Source: Rhinopomastus cyanomelas (taxonomy: Eukaryota > Chordata > Aves > Bucerotiformes > Rhinopomastidae). Taken from it: a stretch of DNA of 64,000 bases. Below are positions 36,901 through 48,700 of the stretch, piece after piece; position 1 is the first letter of the stretch; each line of letters starts with the position of its first letter. The DNA is taken from positions 62,001-126,000 of the forward strand of contig VXBP01002393.1 in the NCBI GenBank assembly GCA_013400115.1, written 5' to 3'. The notes beneath the pieces were generated by a model. That model worked only from the letters and a program-made list of their open reading frames with translations, did no database searches and had not been told where the DNA came from. Both the position numbers and the translations under genes were made by a program.

Positions 36901-39900
36901 CACCTCTTGGAACTGATTAATAAAAAAAGCCAAGCCTCAAAAAACACAAACAAAACCAAAACAGCCCAATCAAAAATCCTAAAACTAAACCAAACATCCC
37001 TTCTGCTGTCCTCTTCAGAAGAGGGCTTTCTTTGCAAGGCCATATGGCCACAAATCACTTCTTAAGAATTCTGTGAATAAAGCCCTTACTCCACTGTGAT
37101 TATCAACTGATTACATCTTACTGACCAAAAGGAACTGATTTCTATTGCTTAGTGGAATAATTTGAATTAAACATTTCTAGAAGCTTTTGGCAAATATGTT
37201 TTCATTCTTCAGTGCCATGGCAGTCAGCACTCCGATGAAAGCATCAGAAGATGGGGTGTTCCAGAATCCTTGTTTTCCTGAGAGGTCTGTTTTTAAGACT
37301 CCTGCCAGCCTGAGGCGGTCTGGCCTGCCTACTCCCATTCGTCGTGTCTCAGGATTTTCAGCAGGGGCCCCTAACACTGCACCACGATTGGCATTTTCTC
37401 CACATGCTGCATCTGGTCACCAGAGACGCAGCTTTTCTGCGAGAAGGACTTCTACAGCTGGGTAAGAAACCTCAGTGTATGAACTTAGTATTGTAGGCAA
37501 ACCGACTCTAAAGTCATTTTAGTGATGACTTTCCGGTTTCAGGCACCTCTGCTAAATGTTCCAATTCAGTATCAATGCTTAAATGCTTTATAGGACTAGT
37601 GTTTATAAATATGTGAAGGGTGGGTGTCAGGACAGTGTAGCCAGGGTCTTCTTGGTGTCATCTAACAACAGGACAAGGGGCAATGGGTGTAAGTTGGAAC
37701 ATAGGTGGTTCCACATCAATATGAGAAGGAACTTCTTCCCAGTGAAGGGTGAGTGTCAGGGAGATGGAGCTGGGCTCTTCTCAGTGGCATCTAATGCTAG
37801 GACATGGGGCAGTAGATGTGAGCTGGAACAGAGGAGGTTCCACACCAATATGAAAAGACTTCCCAGTGAGGGTGCCAGAGCACTGGAACGGTTTGCCCTG
37901 GGGCTTGTGGAGTCTCCTTCTCTAGAGACATTTAAAACCCACCTGGGTAAGTTCCTGTGCAGCTTAGTCTAGCTGATCTTTCTGTGACAGGGGGATTGGA
38001 CTAGATCTTTTGAGGTCCCTTCCAATCCCTAATGTACTGTGATATAAAGATTTTGTCTTGTGACTAAAATACTGTAAGCGTTACTGAGATGAGTAATATC
38101 TAACATTAAGGAATTGTGATCTCCAGGAGGAAGTTATTTATATTTCTTGAGCTAGTATTTAATGCTTTGACAGAAAACTGATTTAGCATTGGCATTTGTT
38201 GTTGCTTCCTGGTGAATTGGCTGGTAAAATACATTTTACCCTTAATTTTGTTTTATACTGTTGCCAATGCCTCTGTAAGAGTGCACTTTGCTAAAGCATC
38301 AATCAAAAAGCCAAGGATTTGGTTCTCTGGAGTAGCTGAGGCCAGTTATGTATATTCCATTTGAAATAATTGCTTGCAGAATGAGTGAATCCTACACTGT
38401 TTGTAATTGTTTTCTGTAAAAAATGTTTTCATTGTATTAGAGCCCAGAACCTCACCAGTGCCATAGGCATACGAAGCAGTCTTGCCTCATAGTTGGAGAT
38501 GTACAGTACTAGAACAGGACTAATTCATGGCGACAAAATCCTTCCTGTATCTCATGTAACTTAGGATGAATGTCCAAATTAGTCTTCTCTCTCAAGGCAA
38601 CAATTAGTCTCTCTACAATGACTTAATCATACTAATGGATTACAACCCCTGGTCCTCCAGCTGGTGTCAGTTCCTTGTCTCAGCAGGGACTGAAGTGAGT
38701 TGCTCAGTGATATGTAATATCAGTACTTGGGTACCAGCTGATTTTGTTTTTTAAAGGAGGGGAAAAAAAAAGGCCTACAATCCATATGTGAAGCTTAGGC
38801 TGTGTGTAGATGTCAGTTTAAGACTGAATTCTTTGTCCTGGAGTAATTTGCTCTTTTTTTTACCTTTTTGTATGAGTAGGCTATAAATTGATTGCAGCAT
38901 CAAATGTTGTATTTTCAGGTAACAGCATGTTTTTTGGATAAAAACATAGGAATTCTGTTGGCATTAATACTTTGGCTAAAAAAGATTAAGGCATTGGTTT
39001 CTCTTTAGTCATTAATGGTGATTAAAGAACTCGAGTTATTGCTAATGCTCTTTTCCCTAGTCCTAAAGAGACAGAAGAGAGTAAGGCCCAGATATTTTCT
39101 GAAGATGAGACTTCTCCTCCACCTGTGCAACCTCTTGCACTTAACTTTTCGCCGGAAAAAACTTCCACAGAAGCAGTAGAAAACAAATTGACGGAGCCTG
39201 TAGTGCAAAACCAGCTGACTGAAGGCAAGCAAGCTGAGGTAAGAGATCACGATGTATTCTTCTGCAGAGCTGTGAAGTAAACTACTTTGAAATAAATTAT
39301 TTTGAGATGAATGGCAAGTTATAAAACCCTTTCAGTGCACCACAGCTGAGCCAAGGTTAGCCCTGTGCACCCTCTGCTGTCTCTTTGTAGCACTGAACCT
39401 CCACTTAGTATTTCTGTTAAGTGTGTTCCAGTCTCAAAACTCAACAGGCAAATACTTGTGGGTTTCATAATTAAATTTCCACTGATAAATACTCTGGAAC
39501 TGATTAGAAAACTAGACTCACAGGGCAGTTTCTATTGCAGCTATAAAGCTCTTTTGAAAAAAAGGATGAAAAATTTAAAAATGCAGTTGTGTAGCTGAAT
39601 TTGGTCAGCACAAGCCTGCATCATGCAGACTAAACCCCACAGTAGCAGTAAACTTAGCTCTAAGTGTCATGTTTCTCCAGTGAACACTCTTCCCATGCCA
39701 CAAGAACCTTCAGGCTTTCTGTGGAAAGATGGCAATCTGCAGCCAGAAAGGAGAAAGGACTGAACTAGTAGCTCTGATATATTAATCAATAGCCATTGTG
39801 ACAGGCTTACAAATTTTCAGGTATAGAATAATCTGTAGATTAATCTGGTTTTAACAAGTATAGAATCTGGTTTTAGGTGTGTATAATCTGTAGATTAATT

Positions 39901-41439
39901 GGTATTATTGGATCAGTGTTTTCCTTGTTAGAGTGCCCATTATAGAGTTGCTTAGCACATATGTAGAGTAGTTAGTGATGTTTTTGTCCAGTTTAAAGTG
40001 TTTGTGATGCTAGCCTTTGGCAGAGCAAAAGCTGAGATTTTAACACTGCAAGCAATCCTGCCAGAAAAACATTCACCCTGTAAATTAAGTCTGTTCTGTT
40101 ATTATTACAGCTGTATAAACTAAATAGCCTAAATGTTTGTGAAGGAAACATGGAGAACAGACTTAAAAATTTGAACTACTTATGGTTTGGGTTTTTTCCC
40201 TTAAAGGACTTACTGATAGATATTGGAGTAGAACAATCTCTCCCACAGAGATTGGAATGTGAAAGACCTCTGATTGACCTTTCCAATACTCCTGAAGTGA
40301 ATAACATTACTCCCCTAAAGCCTACATTCTCGGGGCAAGTCAAGGTAAGTAGTCTGTATTCAAGTGGTCTGGTGCAAATATGTTGGCAGAAAAATGTCAG
40401 CTGGCTGCATGTTCAGTTGCTCTGCAAAGAGTTATTCAGTCTCAGCTCACAGGATGTTCAATATGATACTACACATTAAGGTGCTCTTAAAGAGAACTTA
40501 ACATTAAAGATCAAACACTGTGCTCTAGAGCTCAGTGAGCAACCTGCAAAGAGGATGATGATGGAGGGAAATTCATAGAATCTCCTGGCTTGCAAGGGAC
40601 CTTCTAGAGGTCATCTAGTCCAGTCACAGGTTGCTCAGAGTCCCATCAAGCCTGACCTTAAGCTTAAAGCATTTAAAGAGTGAAACTCTTCTGAAGCAGG
40701 ATGTGAATGATGTTTTCAGTGGAGTAGGCATGCTGACTCTTGCGTTTCTTCTATAAATACTCAGTTCTTTGTAGCAGCTCTTTTTCAGCAAAAAAGAAAG
40801 ACTTTCTCTTGTTTAACCCCTCCCCTGATCCCCTCCTTAGCTGAAAGATGCACATTAGAATCTAGGCTAAACTTGACAAGCATTTCTGGGCCAAGTGTTT
40901 AGAGCACACCAGTAGCTTGAAGGTAGATGCCCTTTGATATTGTCAGAGTATGTAGCCTTTAGCATTAGATGTAGTTGGGATCAATTTAATATCAGACCCT
41001 TCCCTTGGGAGAGGATGTCTTGAATCTGACTTCTGGGGACATGTTCAGAGGAGGTCAGAAGTCCTCTGCCTGGCTTCAATAACAGTGTCACTCAAATACG
41101 TGTAGTAGTGGAACATGAGGCCTTTTGGGCTTTCAAAGTTAGTACAGGCAATAGTGACCTTGTGAGAATGAGAAAGTTGTGCTTGCTAAGAACGAGAGAT
41201 GTTTAAAAAGCCTGAACTTGAGTGTGATGTGTGATGCTTGTATCTGTCTTCTAAACAAGCATGTGAGAAGGCTATGCTAACAGAATTTATTACTTCTAGT
41301 AGTTATGTACAACAGCTGACTACAACAGCCAAGTTTTATAATATTTCTTTTTCAGCTCATTGATTTGAGTTCACCTCTTATAACTCTGAGTCCTGATGTA
41401 AACAAAGAGAATCTGGATTCCCCTCTACTCAAGTTCTGA
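30948..41439 (+). CDS. GTSE1: GTSE1, G2 and S-phase expressed protein 1
   Basis: Eleven coding exons: 30948-31026, 32050-32113, 32194-32818, 33407-33577, 34826-34976, 36127-36504, 36694-36766, 37213-37461, 39061-39238, 40207-40344, 41356-41439. All have GT-AG sites and consistent phases, summing to 729 residues, close to the human protein as I recall it. GTSE1 restrains MCAK and binds clathrin at the mitotic spindle. It also rides growing microtubule ends and exports and down-regulates p53. Visible marks are the N-terminal acidic DEEFDFDLSLS and SENEDEVFIGP, MWSPLAGEKYVEIYKEAHLLALQIE, a long Ser/Thr/Pro-rich disordered middle, and C-terminal clathrin-type LIDL motifs (LIDL at 678-681 and 703-706, with LLIDI near 658-662 and LITL at 710-713). 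The end, DKEN-like then SPLLKF, is the family C-terminus. The start is the first ATG of exon 2, 6 bases into it; exon 1 is inferred non-coding. Confidence 0.95.
31305..31660 (+). repeat. CR1 LINE in GTSE1 intron
   Basis: A sense copy from 'aaaaagaggctgaggggtga' to 'cccttccaatcccttatga'. Confidence 0.9.
33938..34335 (-). repeat. Old CR1, antisense, in GTSE1 intron
   Basis: A diverged antisense copy: 'gaatcacagcaagcttgaaa', 'ggtcatctggtctaactcca', 'tgatgaggtccacactgaac'. Confidence 0.75.
37595..38045 (+). repeat. CR1 LINE with internal tandem duplication, in GTSE1 intron
   Basis: A sense copy in which the segment from 'gggtgggtgtcagga' to 'cacatcaatatgagaagg' occurs twice (about 37,617-37,745 and 37,747-37,865), with several differences between the two units. 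It may be a composite of two copies. Confidence 0.85.
40573..40665 (-). repeat. CR1 3'-end stub, old, in GTSE1 last intron
   Basis: 'tcatagaatctcctggcttg' and 'ggtcatctagtccagtcaca' mark a decayed antisense tail. Confidence 0.65.
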
Positions 41440-41772
41440 AGTTACACTGAACTGAAGAATTCTTGGCCTCTGAACTTCAGCGTTTGTTACCCCTCACTTG
41501 GACAGAATTTTGTATTTATGAGGGTTTTCTGGGGGAAGGGCATTTTTAAGATATAGATTATCTGAGGTACTGCATAAACACAGTGGAATTCTACACTGTC
41601 TTGATATAGTCAAAGCGAGTTTGATTACTGGCTCTACTCATGGATGCTCTGCAATCAATGTACTAAAGCAACACGGATTAAAGGGACAGTCTCTGTATTG
41701 GAAGATGTGTCTCTTTATTTCCTACCAATTGTTCTTCAATTTTTCTATGTGCAACAAAGATTTTAATTATTA

Positions 41773-41778
41773 AATAAA
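41773..41778 (+). terminator. GTSE1: GTSE1 poly(A) signal
   Basis: AATAAA about 335 bases after the GTSE1 stop, followed by GT-rich sequence ('gagttgtctag'). The 3' UTR is therefore about 350 bases. Confidence 0.65.
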
Positions 41779-41789
41779 TGAGTTGTCTA

Positions 41790-42440
41790 GCAAGCTGTTG
41801 TACAGAACCTTTTATTACAGGCCTTAGTGCTTCACTAACTAATGTTATATAGTGTCTCTCCTGCACAGTGCCTGCCCTTATCCCTCCTGTGGCCATGAGA
41901 CTGAATCTCATTTCCCTGCTGGGTGAGCCTCAGGTGACTGCATTGACACTGAAGTAAGCAGTGCAGGTGGGGAGAAGACACCAGGAGTCATTCCTGGTGT
42001 GTGCCTTCGTAGGCAAGCAGAGGGGAACTTCTGGAGGGCAGGCTTTGGCCTCTTGTGGAGACTGGGTAACAGTCCCTTGGGAGGCAGTCCTGAGGGGCAA
42101 AGGAGTTCAGAAAGGTGAGTGAGTGTAACAGTTAAATTAACTTCTCCACACCCACCCCTCAACCATGTCCTTGAAGGCGCATGTGCGGAGCAGCAGGCCT
42201 GTCAGTGTGACCTCAGTGCCACAGCACGTTATGGAGCAGGTCGCCCCGAGTGGCATCACTCTGCACGTACAGACAACCAGGTGATCAGGCCCAGTCACCA
42301 CGAGATTAGGACAGGCAGGACCCGTGGGATCAACTGCACCTCCTCCTTGGTGACCTGAAGAGAGAGGCCGTGGATCTTCCCTGCCTGGACGTTAATAAAG
42401 CATTTGGCCCTGTTCCCCATCGCGCCCTCCTGGAGGGAAC
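41790..42440. other. GTSE1-TRMU spacer with an old CR1 RT fragment
   Basis: A short spacer between head-to-tail genes. From about 42,265 it contains a degenerate CR1 RT segment whose translation reads like 'LDVNKAFGPVPHRALLE', matching the LINE RT pattern of Leu-Asp, Lys-Ala-Phe, then His and Leu-Leu. The rest is unremarkable. Confidence 0.6.
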
Positions 42441-42460
42441 TGACTGCTTCGCTGGGTAAC
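42265..42460 (+). repeat. Degenerate CR1 reverse-transcriptase fragment
   Basis: The RT-like frame at about 42,385-42,440 carries LDVNKAFGPVPH. No 3' end is attached. It abuts the TRMU CpG island. Confidence 0.6.
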
Positions 42461-42790
42461 AAGCCAGCTGGGCATCCGAGGGGCGGAAGGGAATGACGGC
42501 GGAACCCCCGGGCCGAGGCGCGTCTCCCCGAGCACCATTTTCGCTGCCGCACCGGCGGAAGCGGTGGCGAGGGGGCCGGAAGTGGCCGTGCGGCGCGAGC
42601 GATGCTGTCGGCCGGGCGCCGTGTGGCCGTGGCCGTGTCCGGCGGCGTCGACAGCGCTGTGGCCGCGCTGCTGCTACGCCGGCGAGGTGCGGGGGAGGGA
42701 TGGGGCCCTGGCCTTAGCCGCTCGGCCTGTCTGGGGCCTCCCGGCACAGCCGCTCGGCGCAGGGCAGGCGGCGAGGGGTGAAGTAGCGGC
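42450..42790 (+). promoter_or_regulatory. TRMU: TRMU CpG-island promoter
   Basis: A dense CpG island with no TATA box. A near-perfect GABP/NRF-2 (ETS) site, CCGGAAGTG, lies at 42576-42584, only 18 bp before the ATG at 42602, with further GGCGGAA motifs upstream. GABP/NRF-2 commonly drives nuclear genes for mitochondrial functions, which fits TRMU. Transcription start is inferred close to these sites, so the 5' UTR is short. Confidence 0.7.
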
Positions 42791-45700
42791 TGGGACAAAG
42801 TCTGGCTTAGGAAATACCGTCATTCACTTGCCAGAAGATCCTCCTCTTACACCGTATCTGGACTACTGCATCCAGTTCTGGACTCCCCAGTTCAAGAAGG
42901 ATAAGGAGTTACTGGAGAGTCCAGCGTAGAGCCACCAGGATGGTCAGGGGCTGAGGAGGAGAGACAGAGAGCTGGGGCTGTTTAGCCTGGACAGGAGGCG
43001 ACTGAGGGGGGGATCTCCTGAGTGCTCCAAGTGTGTAAAGGGTGGGGGGTCAGGGTGATGGGGCTGCACTCGGTGCTGCCTGGCGATAGGTGCAGTGGGC
43101 ACAGACGGGCACGTAGGAGGTTCAGTTTAAACGTAAGGAAAAAACGTTCACGATGAGGATAGCGGGGCACTGGAAGAGACTGCCCAGAGGGGCTGTGGAG
43201 TCATCTTCTCTGGAAATAGGCAAAACCCACCTGGATGTGTTTCTGTGGGATCTTCTGTAGGGGATCCTGCTCTGTCAGGGGACTAGATCTCCAGTGAACC
43301 TCCCAACCCCTACTGTTCTGCAGTTTCACCACGAGGAACTGCACCATTGACAGGCTGCTTGTGTAGAGCAGAACTGCTGCTTACCTGAGCGAAGCATTAC
43401 TCAAGTCTTGAAAAACACAGGGTTTGGGTCTAGACTGTAAGACTTCATAAATCATTCTCGTATTCATCTCGTAGGCTACCAGGTGATAGGTGTCTTTATG
43501 AAGAACTGGGACCCTCTGGATGAACAAGGAGCTTGTTCCATCGACAGAGATTGTGAAGATGCTTACCGGGTTTGTCAGAAGCTTGATATTCCTTTTCACG
43601 AGGTTTCCTACGTGAAAGAATACTGGAATGAAGTGTTCAGGTAGAAACACCTTTACAACAGATGATGTTTCAGTACTTTAGTACTGTGTGACTTCTCATG
43701 TTGATGTGAAACTTAAATTCAGAACTGTGAACAAAGACACATCGCATTGTTTTCTGAGACTAATGTGTGACGTGGTAAGGAAGAAGCAGTTGATTCTCTT
43801 TCAGGTGATGAAAGTACTGTGGTTCTTTTCAGTTCAGCCTGTGTCATAATTCCCCTCGCTTCACTGATAAGCAAGAACGAGTTAAATAAGGCAGTGATCA
43901 GGCCTTTTGACACTGCATCACTGCTTTAATTGTGTTCGTTGTTATTTTGGTGTTTTCAAGCTACTGATATAAGAATTTTATTTATGTGACAGTGTAAAAC
44001 CACAACACGGTTTTGAGAAATGAACTGAATTTCTTGAGGGGGAAGAAAATACAGGAAAAAAACCTCTATAAAATTAAGGCCTGTTTCTGTCTATGGTGGC
44101 TTTACTGCAGGTTAAATTATTGACTGTTTAGTTGAGAAAAAGTAGCTGCTGTCGTGTACTCTGCTGCACTGTCACTTCAAAAAATTAAACAGGGTTGTTT
44201 AATTCTGAAAGTCTTATCACAGAATCCCTCTGGGTGGAAAAGACCCCATCTACCCTGTCTTACAAGTTCTGCCCTAAACCACATCCCTCAACACCTCATC
44301 CAAATGATCTTTAAACACATCCAGGGATGGCGACTGAACCACCTCCCTGGGAAGCCCATTCCAGTGCCTGACCACCCTTTCTGGGAAAAAATTCTTCCTA
44401 ATACCACATCTAAACCTACCCTGTTGTGACTTGAACCTACTGCCTCTTGTTCTATCACTAATTGCTTGTGCGAAGACACCAGCATCAACCTCTCCACAAG
44501 GTCATTTCAGGTAGTTGTAGAGAGTGATGAGGTCTCCTCAAAGCCTCCTCTTCTTGAAACTAAAGAGCCCCCCAGCTCTTTCAGTCTTTCATCATAAGAT
44601 TTATTCTCCAGGCCCTTCACCAGCTTATCTGCCCTCCTTTGCAGTACCTCCACATCTCTCTTGTATTGAGGTGCCTAAAACTGGACACAGTACTGAAGAT
44701 GTGGGGGGGATGATAACCTCCCTACTCCTGCTGGCCACACTATTTCTACTACAAGCTAGGATGCCATCAGCTTTCTTGGCCACCTGGGCACACTGCTTTT
44801 GTAAAAGATGAGCAGGATGTGTGCAGTGGGCAGCCATGTCTTCCCCAAAGAAGTATTAATTAAATAAAACATTGTGATTGTGAGTGGTCATGTCCTTAGT
44901 CCACTGTGGAGAATATCTTCTAAGCTCTGCATTTTGCAGGTTAGAACACAATGGTTGTTTTATTTCTTGCATAAAGTGATGAGTATGGCTGAGTCTCAGG
45001 TTCTCGTGTTTAAACAGGTTGTTCAGCCTCAGATAGTATTACACAGTGTAAGTAGTGTTGATGACCAGTTGAGTCTTTAATTTTACAGCTACCTCTTGAA
45101 AGAGTACGAATTGGGAAGGACTCCTAATCCTGATATCATGTGTAACAAGCACATCAAGTTCAGCTGCTTCCTCCATTACGCTATGGATAACCTTGGTGAG
45201 TCAGTGCAGAGTGTGCGCCGTGGAAATGCACGAGGGATGCAAACTCTTGAAAAGGTGGGGAAAGACACGAGTTTGTACGCGTGACTAATTCACACGACTC
45301 GGTGGCAGTGTCTGTAGGTACAAGAGGATTTAAAACCAGAACTATAGACTGGTTCAGGGTGGAAAGGAGCTCTAAAGGTCATCTAGTCCAGCCACCCTGC
45401 CGCAGGCAGGAACATCTTCCACTAGACTAGGTTGCTCATGTGTAAGAACAGGTTTAATTCGGGGACGTAGATCAGCCTACATTCTTAGGTGGTCCCTCAA
45501 GGACCAGAGCACAAGTGCTGGCATGCTCGCTCATAGTTTGCATGATTTAAATAGCAGGAGTATGATTATTGTCAACACAAGGCTTCTCTGTAGCTTTTCC
45601 TCTTTTGTTGCTTTCTGCTTGTCTTTCTGGAAGTTTATAATCCTGTTTGAAACGATGAAATTCAAGTATGTGCCTTGTGCTTTGTTTTTTCCCCTCGGTA

Positions 45701-48700
45701 GGAGCAGATGCAATTGCCACGGGGCATTATGCCAGGACCTCACTAGCAGATGAGGAAGTGTTTCAGCAGAAACATGTTAAAAGACCACAGATGCTTTTCA
45801 GAAACCGTTTTGAAGTTAGAAATCGTAAGTGGTTTCTTAATTTCCTATTTTGTCCTAGATAGGAAAGAGCTGTTACAACTGGTGCCACAGAATCCAGGGT
45901 GGGTGTGTTGCTTAGGCAATGATTACCCAGCCTTCACCGAAGTTTCATTGTGCTTTTGCTTGACAGCTTCCCCTCCTTCACTTGTTCATTCTGCACATAA
46001 AGCAGTTTATTTCTTTCTTTGGTTTTATTTCTGGAAAGTTAAAGTGGCCCCAGTGGGACTAGTGCTTTGTACTTGTGACAGACTGGGATGTTTTTAATAT
46101 TAGTCTTGAGTGGACTGTTGGCCTGTAGCTGGTGTTTGAGTGGAGAAACACCTAGGCAGAGCTTGGGGTTGTTAAAAGTGTGGACAGAACGTGACTGAAA
46201 CACTCCCAGTTTTATTTCATCTGGCCAGTCAGACTATTTTAGAGAAAAGTCAGTCTCTCCTCTTGGAGCATTGGGAGTAACTGCTGATTATTCGCATGAT
46301 TTGCTTGTGGCAGTGTGTTTTCAGGGCAAAACTGGATGTTTTTTGGAGAGCAGCATACTCTAAGGTATTTGAATCGTCCTTTTTCACAGGAAGTGTGACT
46401 GGTTTTCCTTTTTCATACTGTTCATCGTCTTGCCAGTGACTATTGTCATAGATGAGGCAGTGTAAAACTTTGAAAGAATCACAGAATCATCAGGGATTGG
46501 AAGAGACCTCGAGAGATCATCCAGTCCAATCCCCCTGCCACAGCAGGATCACCTAGAGCAAGTCACACAGGAACACATCCAGGCAGGTTTTAAATGGCTC
46601 CAGAGGAGACTCCACAACCCCCCTTGGGCAGCCCCTTCCAGGGCTCTGTCACCCTCACGGGGAAGAAGTTCCTTCTCAGACTGATGTGGAACCTTCTGTG
46701 CTCCAGCTCACACCCACTGCCCCATGTCCTATCACTATCAGAAAGATTCTGAGTTGTACAAAGTCAGGATCTTTTTGCTGCTGAGATAATACCCAAATGT
46801 TGTCAATTACATTTTGAAAAGCTTGACAGATACTGTCTTTAACACATATTTGGAAATAATTAACTAAAACATTGATTGTCAAACAAAATACTAAAGCTGA
46901 ACTGATGTTGAGATGCTTGATGTGTTTTGCAATTTGCAGCTGTGCAACTCCTGCAAGGGGCTGACCTCTTCAAGGACCAGACCTTCTTTCTGAGTCAGAT
47001 CTCACAGGATGCTCTGAGGAAAACCATTTTCCCTTTGGGGGACTTAACAAAAAGTTTTGTGAAGAAGATAGCAGCTGAACATGGCCTTTATCATGTGCTA
47101 AAGAAAAAAGAGGCATGGTAACATTTAAGCTCTTTTGATTTGTATTTATCTCAAAAAATAGACTTTCCCTGAATGTTTTGATCTCTAATCTGTGACAACT
47201 CACCTGTTTCCAAACACCATAACAGAGTATCACAGAACACTAGGGATTGGAGAGGACTTTGAAACAACATCTAGTCCAATCCCCCTGCCAGAGCAGGACC
47301 ACCTAGACAAGTCTCTGGGAAGCAGCTTTACAGCTGCCCACTTGCTTAAAAGTACTTTTGTGAGCTGGTGGTTAGTTCTGCATTTTAGCTTGCTGATAAT
47401 TTGTCTGCCATTGCACCTCACAAGAACTTGAGTTAGAATGCTGTGAGCTGTAAGGAAACCACAGCAGCTGAGAAGCCTTTGCCCATTGTTTTCTGTAGCC
47501 TTTAAAGGGTTGATCACTGTAATTGTTTTTCAGGATGTCTTTGTTTATTCAAATTGGGTCTCATTGTTTGTCTAGTTATTACTTTTTCAAGTTGTGTTTC
47601 TCTTAGAACTAAGATTTCATTCCTAAAATAGTGTAGTGCAGGCAGCACTTGTATTGCTGATGCTCTCTTGACACTTCATTTTTGTCCTGTCTAAGAGGGT
47701 GTTTAAAGAACAGAGGAGGTAACTGAAAGGAAGGCAGTCTGTTTGTTACTGACATTAATTTCTTTGCAAGAGAGACCTTTACTACACAAGCTGTGTTGGT
47801 TTTGTACTTCAGTCTGAAAGAGACTTCTGCTTTTAGTATACCTGCAGTGCAGTCACCAGGGTTACTCTTTATTTATTGAACATACTGAGTGTGAACATCT
47901 ATGTCTGGTTTTATCTCTTCAGCACTTCTGGCTGTCACTGACACTGTATAGAATTAGTTTGCCTGTGTTAGAGTATCACAGAATCACAGAACATTAGGGA
48001 TTGGAAGGGACCTTGAAAGATCATCTAGTCCAATCCCCCTGCCACAGCAGGATCACCCAGACCAAGTCACACAGGAACACGTCCAGGTGGATTTTAAATG
48101 TCTCCAGAGAAGGAGACTCCACAACATCCCTTGGGCAGCCCCTTCCAGTGCTCTGTCACCCTCACTGGGAAGCAGTTCCTTCTCAGAGTGATGTGGAACC
48201 TCCTGTGTTCCAGCTCACACCCACTGCCCCCTGTCCTATCACTAGATGCCACTGAGCAGAGCCTGGCTCCATCCTCCTGACACCCACCCTTCACATATTT
48301 ATGAACATTCATGAGGTCACCCCTCAGTCTCCTTTTCTCAAAGCTCAAGAGACCCAGCTCCCTCAGCCTTTCCTCATAAGGGAGATGCTCCACTCCATCA
48401 TCTTTGTGACTCTAGTGGTGTGGTTTTGTTTCTGAGGTTTGGGATAGAGGGGAAGGTTCTAGCTCGCGTGTATCATTAACAGACATTGATCTTTCGAGGT
48501 CCCTTCCAGTCCCTGATGTTCTGTGATTGCTTCAAACATTTTTCTCTGCTCTTACGGATTCGATACCTCATTTCCTTTCCAGAGTATGGGAATCTGTTTC
48601 ATTGGTGAAAGAAACTTTGAAAATTTCCTTCTCGAGGTGAGCAGCACGAAGTCTTTACACCCTTTTTGGTCTTCAGAAGGAAGTTTTAATGCCATCTACA

